Positions 23,981 to 35,900 of a stretch of 64,000 nucleotides of DNA are shown one piece after another. The position numbers and the translations under genes are program-made. Below the pieces are notes generated by a model. The model had not been told where the DNA came from and did no database searches. It was given only the letters and a program-made list of their open reading frames with translations. Position 1 is the first letter of the stretch. The number at the start of each line of letters is the position of its first letter. The stretch covers positions 9,951,501 through 10,015,500 of the forward strand of contig NC_059399.1 of assembly GCF_905220565.1 (NCBI RefSeq), given 5' to 3'. The DNA is from Melitaea cinxia. Its lineage: Eukaryota; Arthropoda; Insecta; Lepidoptera; Nymphalidae.

Positions 23981-26900
23981 GGCGGCCACAGCGGACACGC
24001 CGCCTCACCGGCCGCCTCCTCCTTGCCGGAGCAGCGGCGCCTGAGAGCACGGAGCAGCGACGAGAACCGATCTGGATCCGATAGGGTCGCCTGCATAAGA
24101 ATAAATGATTTTATTGCACATACCAATAAACATGAACATAACAAACTTTAATGTTAAATAATAGAGTACAATGGGCGGTCTTATTACTAAACATTGATCT
24201 CTTCCAGACTACCCAACAGGGAGAAGCTTATTTTAATCAAGGGAGAAGCTTATTTTAATCAAGGGAGAAGCTTATTTTAATCAATCTTCTACATGTAACT
24301 GAAAAATTCATGTAGAAACATAACATAATTATTTGGTTTATGGCAAAGGTTGACTTATCTCTGAAAGAGATTTCTTTCAGTCAACCCATGGTCATGAGTA
24401 AGTGCTTTATATAGTGAGGCAAACAGTGCAAGAAGTATTTACATAAGAAAAAAAAAAGATGAAAGAGAAACTTGCCATATACTGGACTTAATAACAGGAA
24501 TAATTAACTTCTTTAGAAAATTACAACTGGTTATAATAGATACAGACTACGATTTTTATGTAAAATGCGACATTAACTAAGTTTTTTGTCCGTCATTTTG
24601 ACTTCTCGACCGTCGTACCTGTTACCATGATGATTGCAATTACCAAAATATAGGGAATTCAAAATAACCAACAACAAAGATGTAAACATTCTATTTTAAG
24701 TATAAACTTAGTGCTAATAGCCGTAAAAGTTTAAAAACCTAATTAGATTATATGCATGTTAAGCCACAAAGCTTTTCTTGTTTTTCAGATTTTTTTTGTA
24801 CTAACCTCTATGGCTATAGCTAACGTGATGTGCAACACCGGAATCAGCAATAAATACACTCTAAATACATTAGGTTCGGGATCGGAGAACATCATAACTT
24901 TGATGTCCATAAAGTCTGCCAGGGACTTCCATGGACAAAACAGTAGCACCGTCACAAATACAGCTTGTGTCACTAACACCAGTACCATGTAATCTGAAAA
25001 GCAAATTAATAATCAAGTTAGATAAAACATTATTGAGAATTATTTTCGACAACTTTTCTAATATTTTTACCAACAAATAAATTAAGATTTACTTTTATGT
25101 TTAACTAGCCATATCATTATTTCTGTAGATCTATTTTAATTTTGTAAGAACCTGAAAACAATTTAACTGGTGTCTTAAGCATTTTTTTGTTAATTACCAA
25201 TATTCTATTTCGCTAAAGTTTTATTTTCAGGCTGCGGTTAACGACGAAAAGGCTTGGGATTGAATAAAAGCTTGAACAGGTTGTCTATAATCCACTCTGT
25301 CAATAGATATATTTACAAATATTGTGAGCAGGTGGCATGTGGTGATTTTGGAACACACACGATTGGCTGTGTCGTATTTATCCTGATCATTTGATGGTCA
25401 TACTGTTGCGTTTTTTTGTCTTGCAACTTAAAATGTTAAAAAAGTACTGACAGTTATTTCTCTCTCAACCTACACTAGGGACATTAATTTACTTATTGTA
25501 ATATGTAATAGAGGCGAGAGTATAATAGGAAGTTAATGTCTACTGAGGCCTTAGGATTTAGTACTAATTAATTATTGTTACTAAGTAAAGGTTGCTAGAT
25601 TAGGATCATTACCTAAGTTGGTAATGTATCTAATATTTAGATTTAATTATTTTTTAATTGGTTGATATTTTTGCTATCTTAACTTTAATAGTTGTTTTTT
25701 TTTTTGTGAATATATATATTTTTGACGTTCGTTAACTGTGTGTAGTAATCACCTTATGGCGAAATAAATATTTTTCATTTAATTTCAATACAGATGATCC
25801 ATTTTTGTTGATTAGTTAGTAACTTTAATTCAGATCTTAGTTTTACATATTGTCCTAGCTTGTTGGCGCAGTTTGCAGTAACCCGGCTTTCAGCTCCAGG
25901 GGTTATAGGTTCGATTCAGTTTCGATCTCTCGGTGGAACTTAGACAAAAATTCACCAAGTCGTAAACCTTGTTATAAATAATAAAGAATAAATTTGAAAC
26001 TCTGTTTTTTTTTTTTATTCCAATTTGTATAATTATTGTATTATAACATACTTACAATTTGCACAAAATGGTTGCCGGAATGGCCAACCCTTAGCATAAA
26101 CACAGGCCATAATAAGGTACTGGAATGATGTAACTATAAATATAACAGTATTTTCCCAACAGTTCACTTGCTCTACATCCGACCTACTTTGCACTGGTTT
26201 AAACCTTAAAAGAAAACAAATACAAATATTATAATAATGATGTAAGTCCATATATAAATATGTGAAGCAAAAACTTTGTACCTCTTTTTACGAAAATTGT
26301 GCGGACGGAGGAGTATGAGATTTCGCACACTTATAGTTTATAGAGGAGTGCAGAATGATAATGTTTTCTTTTTAAATTATGCATAAAAAATACATTAAAT
26401 TAATAAAAAAAAACATACACTAATTTTAAAAACTATAATAAAATAATTAAAAACTTACCACTCTTGAGACTCCAACAAGTAAATAGATGACATTTGCATA
26501 ATGAGAACTAATAAAACTTGCATTGTCAAAGGCAATATGCTCGTCATAGCTACAAGTGAAACAGGCGGTGACTGCTTTGTAAGTACTGGGCCAGGGGCTG
26601 CTCGACCCAAAGACAGAGCCAGCAGAGTGGTCAATACAAGGTCAATGTATAGGAACTGATTATTACTCAAGATAGAGTAAAACTGAAAAGGAAAAAAATA
26701 TGAAAGTTTTGTAACATAATTCTTGTTGATGATATAGGTATAGTTCGCGTCATGTAAAAAGAACGCTGAAAGAAACTGGAGGGGTAGCGTTTGCGCATGA
26801 GTATACTCGCGACAAAAGTACTACTGTTTTATTTTTTAATTAGGCTTTCACTCGCGGCTTCGTATAATGGTTATTGGTAGGTACATAAAAAATACTAGAA

Positions 26901-29900
26901 ATAGAAGTGCGAATAATTCGGACTAAATAAGTATAATAATTATCACTTTACAAAATCACAATTTTTGTTTAAACAAAAGCAATAACAAATTTTTTAGTTA
27001 TTGAAATGTCGTATTCAAAAAATATTAATTATCTGTACTCTGTTTAATATGATAAATTGATATTTTTGTTTTTAGTGAAATAAATAGTAAATGGTGTTTT
27101 ACAAGTGTCCGTATGCTAATGTGTTGTGAAAGTGAGTGATAAATGCGGGAAAAACGTGAATTACGATTGACAGTGGTTTGTTTACCAAATAAGACTGTTC
27201 CAAAAAATGGACAGTAGGAAAAAGTTTTTTCAAGTATTGACAACACTGTAAATCGCCTTTGCGCATTTTGACAACCAGCGTTCTTTTTACATGACGCGAA
27301 TTATATATTATAAATAATTTTTCTCACTTCTCTGTGTAAAACTATTTCGTAATTTAAAACTTTTGTGCGCGATAATATTTTGAGTCGACGTCGACCTGTC
27401 TAACCAATAGCACACCGGCAAGCATGCGACACGTGATAAACACTCCCGTCCCCTACCCCATACCACCAAATAGACCGATAAATCGCTTCTGCGCAGCTTC
27501 GAGGCCAGCGTTCTTTTTACATGACGCGAACTATAACTGACCAATAGGAAATTCTCTAGTGAAATACTACAAAAAATACAAATTTAAGCTATTTTTTATT
27601 GTCTTTAGCTTAATATAATTCAGTAAATCAATGAAGACAAAAAATAAACAAATTCAACTGTTATTATTTATTTACTTATAAATATTATCTATAAATGTAT
27701 ATAATATATACATATGATTTTTTAATGAATACTATTAAGTTCTTAAACTTTCACGGTAACTATGAACACTTTTTACTTATTTAGTCCGAATTATTCGCAT
27801 TGGTATTTCTATTATTTTTAATGTATCTACCAATAATCATTATGGGAAGCCGCGAGTGAAAGCCTAATTAAAAAATAAAACAGTAGTACTTTTGTGAGCG
27901 AGTATACCCATGCGCAAACGCACCGCCTTCATTTTCCTTCAGCGTTCTTTATACATGACGCGAACTATACCCGTGATCATGGCGCCGAAATATCGGGAGT
28001 TCCAAAATAAAAATCGCGCTATTTCCCGTAGAATAAAAAGTGAAAATTATTAAGTTTTGTATTTTACATAATTTCAATATTATTTAAATTTAAAAAGTAC
28101 TATTAGTTAGTCATTTTACAATAAAAATACAAGTGTTAAGTACTTACATTATAGAGAATGAGTATAGAGAAAAATTGGATGAGTGAATAGAGAGCCATAT
28201 ATTTGAAGATGGCAAAAGATGTACTGAGAGCACAACGTCCTTCAAGAGCCAACAATTTAACACATCTTATGTTTTGCTCTTGTGATGTAAATGGTGCAGC
28301 AACTGAAACGATTTTATAAAACATGAAATGCATATAAGACGACAATCAAGATAAAATATAGAATTAATAGATGACGGTTAAACATACTTTTTAAATGATT
28401 TGTACTGTTTGCAAGACCAAATTTCTATTAATAGTGAGAATTTATTATCTTTTATTATATTTATATGTAATATTTGACGTGTTACATGTGTTTCAATCAT
28501 ATATATTAATATTCTAAGGTTAAGATGTTTGCCTCCCTTTTTAGAAAAAAACCTCGCAATTATTCCAGGTAAATTATATATCATTTTATATGTAATTGCT
28601 TGCTCTACTGGCATCCACAACTAAAAAATGTATTATTGTTTTTATTTTTGTAAAATAATTAGTTATTAAAATTACTTAGTGTGAATTATTCTGGTGTTGT
28701 ATGTTGTTGTAATGTTTGTGTAATTTTATTTAATAAAAAAAAAAAAAACAATAGAACTCTCAATAAAGGCAGAGTCGCGCGTGAGGTATTCAGAGCTGAC
28801 AGCTATGGGTTACTCAGACACGATTCCTAAAAATTCATACGATTCGTCGTTACGATCATGATTCATAATACACATGGTAATATCCCATTGCTGGACACAG
28901 GCCTCTTTCTCCGTGTAGCAGAAGGTTCTGAGCTTAATCCACTACGTTGTTCCACTGCGAGTTGACTGATATACTCCCTACTATGATTAACGATTGCTAT
29001 GAGGTGTACTGTGTGGCTACGGTACTAAAGAATATGGCCACCCCCTCTCTTCCCGTGGGTGTCGTAAGAGGCGACTGAGGGATAACACGGTTCCGCTACC
29101 ACCTTGGAACTTAAAAAGTCGACCGGTGGCGGGATAACCATCCAATTGCTGGCTTTGAAATACACAGGCCAAAGACGGGCAGCCGCGTCTTCGGTGCGAC
29201 AAAGCCAGCCCTGCGGTCACCGACCCGCCTGCTCAGCGTGGTGACTATGGGCAATACGCATGAGTTCACGCATTTTTGGCGCGAACTTGTGGAGGCCTAT
29301 GTCCAGCAGTGGACTGTATAGGCTGTAATGATGAGGTGTACATGATAACGACCGGGACCGACAGCTTAACATACTCCGATGGGTAGACCCACGAGAACTG
29401 ACACACCAGAGCCACGTCGCGGTACCTGAGGCGTCGGCCTCCGAGAGCGAGATGCCGACGTGCGCCGCCTTGAGCGCGCCGCAGTCGTTGGCGCCGTCGC
29501 CGCACATGCCCACCACCAGCCCGGCGGCCTGCAGCGCCGTCACCAGCTGGGTCTTCTGGTCGGGCCCGAAGCGACCGAAGATCGTGCCTGCGTCACACGT
29601 ATGCTCACCACTGCGGCAATACCACCGTTGCACGCGAAAACGGTTCGAATGTAATAATAAATCTTTATACCCTTCCACATGAAGTGGACAGGTAAAAAAT
29701 ATATTATACAGTAATTCAAGTATATTCGAATATGTTACACCTATATGTGCCCTCCCACATAAATATGATGTATAATTGTTGTACAATAACATAATGTATA
29801 ATTAACGAGTTGTAAGATATTTAAGTTTAGAGTAGCTGAAAGGTACGCCACTACTTAATCCCCATTACTAAGTATTTAAAAGTTTTAATAAAATAGACAG

Positions 29901-32900
29901 CATATTGAAAATGAAATATGTACAAGATGAAATGAGCTATTGTATAAATAACAGCATTTTTAGAAACTTGAAATATAAAATTAAGAAAAAAGTACTTTTC
30001 TAAATTAGATTATTATAAAGTTAGACAGTTTTAACTTTTTTTTTATACAGAACATAATATAATGGTTTATAAAAGATGCAACAAAGTTATACAGCCAAAA
30101 GGTCATTTGGAACCTAGACTAAACGATTGAACACACGCACCCACCACTGCATAAGCAGTAAATAATTATTAATGTTCGTAAAGTTAACTATTTCTAATAG
30201 TACGTTACAATTCCTATTACACATATAAGTGATACTAAGAAGAGGAGAGTTTTTAGATTTTAGCATTTATAAAAAACATCGGAACTCAGAGTCATAACAC
30301 GCAATTATGGTATTAACTAGTATATTTCCATATCTAATTGCACACAATTACTATAAATATTGTTAAAAACTTATGCATAAATTGAACTCGCACCTACTGA
30401 GTATAAGTTTACTGGTTATGTGTACTAATAGAAAATATTACCTTTACTGACGACGGTAGGAAGTAGCTCCGGATAATAAGTGCGCATGACAGTCCAAGTT
30501 TTGCCTTCCATTGCTAACACATATGCATCTATTGCCAACTTAGGTGGACCACCTTCACCTACCACCTGCAATCATTTTATGTATATAAATAAAAATTATG
30601 ATGTAATTTATATCTAGTGGTATAATTAGATAATAAAGAATATAAATATATTATGAAACAAATATATTGTTAAACAAATTTATATATAAAAAAACTAATT
30701 TCGTTTGTTCAAGATTATCAAATTGGTTCAATCAGATTGTTAAGAATATTTGCTCACTAAGTTTCGAGGGAAATAGCTTGACATGGACCTAACTTATTTT
30801 AAATATACTTTATAATGGTTACAACGGTTGGTAGATTTTGAAACATTACGTTTTTGTAAGGTTAGTAAACAAAATGCAATATATTAGTAGAGAGATCAGC
30901 TTGAATGGTTTAAAGTCAACAAATGTGATTTATTAAAATTGTATGCACGTAAAACCGCGATTCTCATTTAGTCGTAAAGTGTATAAATACTAACTTCCAT
31001 GTTAAGCGCAGGTCTTTGATCACCATTCGATTGCGGGGATGCAGTGATGAGAACAACTTTCTGATGTGGTTGCACCATTGAACATCCACGAGCTACAGAC
31101 ATGGCTGTCATTATATTGTCTCCTGAAACATTTGTAAAAGATTTAAAAAAAGAAGAAAAAAAGATTAAGAGAAGAGACTTGTAAGTGCTCTACACATTTG
31201 AGATATCATAATTTTATTGCACGGTTGCAGGTTCAATCCCCACACATGACAAACATTTGTATTGGCCATACATGTTTGCCGTGGTCTAGGTATTTGTGCA
31301 GTCCTTGTGGGTCTCCTCACCGTGCCTCGGAGAGCACGTTAAGCCATCGGTCTCGGTTATTAGCATTTACATACATCTGATAGCGATCGTTACTCATAGT
31401 AGGGAATATATACGCCAACCCGCATTGGAGTAGCGTATTTACTCCTACGTGGGGTAAGAGCCCTATGCCCAGAAGTGGGATATTACAGGCTGAAGTGTAT
31501 TTAATACTATATTACACATTTAGAATAACATTAAAGATACTAACAATATTCGAACTTAAAGTGTAAATTCTGTCTCATATTACTAATAGTAATAATCTCT
31601 TACAGAGAGCCTATTAATAGAGAATATATAAACATGACATAAGTTAATAAATAACTAAGAACTTTAGTTATTGAAAACAAAAAGTATGTTAATTTAATTT
31701 AAACCACTGCAGACTTTTTGTTACCAATGATTTGACTCTTTATATACATTAATTTATATCAAAATAGTTCCTAGTTTTACTGTTAATAGGACAAGAATAA
31801 AGTTTTGAACATATATTACTTACCAGTAACCATAACTTGCCTCATATTAGCGTCATGTAATTCTTTTATCACTTGCGTCGTCTCCGGTTTTAGGCTATTT
31901 TGCATGACTAGAAAGCCTAAAAATGTCATATCACATTCTATCGTTTCTCTTTTAAGTCTTTGAGCATCGACCCATTTCATTCTACGATCCAACTTCTTAT
32001 AGGCAAGCCCGATGACACGGAATCCATTTGATGTGTATTCATTGAGAGTTGAACTGAAGTTATCTGGCAGCGAGTCTCGATCACACATGCCTGCAACCTT
32101 GGAAGTTTATTAAAAGATTTTTATAGAATTCCTAACACTTTTTTTTAATGTATTGAGAGTACATCTACATATGTACAAAAAAAAACAATTGAAGTTATAA
32201 CTACTAGAAAGTGCCTTAACCAATTCAAATTTGGTTATTGTTAGAAATGTACTTAAAAAATCAAAAAAAAAAAATTTAATACTGTAGTTAGTAAGAAGTT
32301 TATCAGGTTAATTACAATATTTATAATTACCTTTTCAGGCGCCCCTTTTACATAGTACACCATTTGCGGTTGGCCAAGAACTCGAGCGATCACTCCCATA
32401 GATTGCTGAGATGACGAAAAATGAAATCTTCGTAGTAATCCTATCTAAAAAGTTAATAAAGTATTATTATAAGTTTATATAGTGTACTGTGTGGCTACGG
32501 TACTAAAGAATATAGCCACCCTCTCTCTTCCTGTGGGTGTCGTAAGAGGCGACTAAGGGATAACACGGTTCCGCTACCACATTGGAACTTAAAAAGCCGA
32601 CCGATGGCGGGATAACCATTCAAATTCTGGCTTTGAAATACACAGGCCGAAGACGGGCAGCAGCGTCTTCGGTGCGACAAAGCCAACCCTGCGGTCACCA
32701 ACCCGCCTGCTCAGCGTGGTGACTATGGGCATAACACATGAGTTCATGTTTTTTTTGGCGTGAACTTGGGGAGGCCTATGTCCAGCAGTGGACTGTATAG
32801 GCTGTAATGATGAAAATGATGATAAGTTAGCTAATTTGTCTTTACGGGATAGTCTTAGAATTTCACGAATGCTGAAATAGAAAATTTTCTGTACATTAAC

Positions 32901-35900
32901 AGTTAACAAACGACGAATTTCACAATCTACAGACTGTGTCATCATCAAAGTAAGTCCAAAAGGTTCTTTAAAACGATAAATACATAATAAATTAAAATAC
33001 CTCATACGGCATTTCCATGGTAAAAGGATCATAATTGTCCAAGTCCTGCAAATCCTCATTTTTAACAGTGCTTGGCTTAACTATAGCTGGCGTCAAGTTA
33101 TCGTATCTTGTATTTTCAGGACCCGGTTCTTCCAAAACCTGAATTTATGAACATTTTTTTATTAAAAATTTACTTGTATTTAGTGACAAAAAATAAAAAT
33201 AAAAACATGTCCTCAGTAAGCAACATTGACTGAACTGTTCTGTGTAGTTAAGACGAAATTTAGTTTTAATTTAATTAATGCTGTTAATTTAGTTAATAGT
33301 AAATTTCGGGAAATATAAATTAATAATAGATTGTTTGTAATGTTCTGGTCAGACAAAATCATAGATATTTTATTTTTATCTATATATATAAAAATGAATG
33401 TTTGTCTGTGTCCTTTATAGAATCGTAAACTATGCATTTGATCATGTCATGATCTTCAGCAAAGTGTTGTGCATGAGCCCACAAGGTTTTCTGAGTTGGT
33501 ACAACCACAAAAATAAATGAAAAAAAAGAGTAGCAACGTGCGCAGGGTGCAGCTTGAAATACATATAAAAATATTTACCCATTGAGTGAATTCAAACATC
33601 TTCAAATCAAGTGGATCTCCTTTTAGTTCGCCTTGAATACTTGTGAGGGAATGGCATGATGCTAAAGCTTGTACGAGAGGGCTTTTTATGGGCAGATCAA
33701 TAATATTGTTACAACAACGACCGAATTTCTCGGTAGTATTAAAAGGTATAACTGCATACAAATCCAATCCATCCTCTGTTAAAGTTCCCGTCTGTAATAT
33801 ATATAAAAATACAATTATTAAATCATAAGAAGATTATTAGAGCAAGTATGATGCTATAAAAAGGTAGATAATTTTTTTTAATAATTAGTACTCAATAGTA
33901 TGCTGTTTTATTCGATTCGCGTGCAAATTATACTAATTTCAAGCATGGAGGAGAGTAAAAAATAATTGTTTGCTCACAAACGAAAAAATAACCGACTTCA
34001 ATTACATCGACAGGTAATACGACGTAGTAGACAAAAAAAATAAATAGTCAAGTAAATGCGCGTTATCAAAGATTACTCAAAAAGTAGCTGTCAGATCTCA
34101 ATCAAATTTAAATGGGACTACAAGAAAAGTATTAGCTTTCGATTAAAATAAAAATTATTAAAATCGGTCTACCCAATCAAAAGCTCTTAGGACACATACA
34201 TTTAAAAAAAAATACAATCAAATTGAGAACCTCCTCCTTTTTTAGAAGTCGGTTAAAAACTAATTAAAAAACTACGCTAATAAGATACTAACCTTGTCAA
34301 AGCACATAACTTGTAGCTTGCCACAGATAATGATCCGGGGCGGTGACACACAAAAGATTCGATTCCTCTTGAGACGCTGTTGGCTGTAAACAATTCCCGC
34401 AGTCATGGCTGCTGGCAGGGCAGGGGGCACCACGATCGTGATGATGTCCAGCGTTCGCAGGATGATGGTGCCCACGTGGCTCTGAGAACATCGTCATATT
34501 ACTTTATAAACAGGCATAGACACAGCTTGTAGTCTAGTCATTAGTAGCAAAGCTTTTGAATGATTGGTCTGACCCTGACAGCCCTGACCTTAATTGATTG
34601 ATTGGTAACTCATCTTTTTCTTCGGAGTGTCATGAACTTTAATTTAAAGATTTATTTAATGTTTGTATTCTATACATATATAAAACTTAGTGTTTGTTAC
34701 TAAAACATGAAATGTCATCAAATGATTGTTTGATTGTTTAATAAAACATTCACACCAAGTGCTCACAATAAGTATTCACAATAAGTACTTACACCTCTGG
34801 CTATATAGAGCCAAATTGAGTAACCCATCCCAATAGCGGCAATGCAGAACATGAATATAACAAATTTAACAGCATCCTTATAGAATTGGAAATCGAACTT
34901 CTTTGGAAAAAGAATACTTTTAATCAATTCTCCTTTAGCAGTATAAAATCCAGTGCGTACTACTTTCGCAAGAACCTGAAATAAACGTGACTTATAAATA
35001 ACTAAATAAATTACCAGGATTCCAGTTTAATGTTATAACTGAAATTATTCCATACCTGATTATTTCCGTAAAATCTCGTTTGAATGACATGTGTACCAGC
35101 GAAAAGCGTATGTCGTTTGTGCGTATCTGTTGAATAAACTTCTTGTGAAACGCATGGTGGACCCTTCATAACAGGAACACTTTCACCTAGAAGTGTTTTG
35201 TCATATTATTATTAACAATTAAAAGGTATTTGTGAAATAAATTAAATCTACATGTCAGTATGTGCTTCACATTTATGAGTTTTAGACCCCTATAAATATA
35301 AATAGATTAAGAACAAAAATATAAAAGCATGTTTTATTCATTTTTAAAAACGTTTTGGCGGTCATAGTACTACTGACTTGTGGCTGTTGCGCTGGTTGTC
35401 TCGGATTCGATCCCCGATCACGACAAATATTTGTATTGTATTGTCTGGGCATTTGTACTTGTGTATTGTGTGTGTTCCCGGACCCCCGACATAGGAGAAA
35501 ATCCTACTGGTGACCGTTGAGTGTGAAGCGTTTATTTATTAATAATTAGTACAATGAAAATATTTTCAGTCGAAAGAACCAGGCTTTTATCTAGGACAGT
35601 GGTTCTTAACCTGTGGTCTGTACCCGTGGAAGTACCCGAAGTGATACCCATAAACAGTTGGTGGTCCGTGACAAAAATACATTTCGAGAAATGGTCTCTC
35701 ATCACTAAAAGGTTAAGAAACACTGATCTAAAGTCTGTTCAACGAGAAGAGATACCAAACGTAAACAAAGCCCATCATTTTTTCGTTGCGACGACGGAAC
35801 AAACAAAATATAGTCATCTCTTTCTATCTTGTTTGTTTGCTATCTTTTGCATGTCTCTCTGCAAGGTCGAATGATATTTTAACTGGCTTTGAAAACATTC

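Noticed and set aside
23747..23998. 83-codon - strand frame with a 20-residue periodic peptide
   Set aside because: The periodicity comes from the 60-bp minisatellite; the frame is not continuous with the upstream exon, and stops lie before it.
29217..29792. 191-codon open frame on the - strand
   Set aside because: It joins real ATPase exon 15 (29426-29587) to intron and SINE sequence on both sides; splice sites and family alignment limit the coding part.
32589..33059. 156-codon frame on the - strand
   Set aside because: It crosses SINE sequence and reads the exon at 33001-33138 in the wrong frame.
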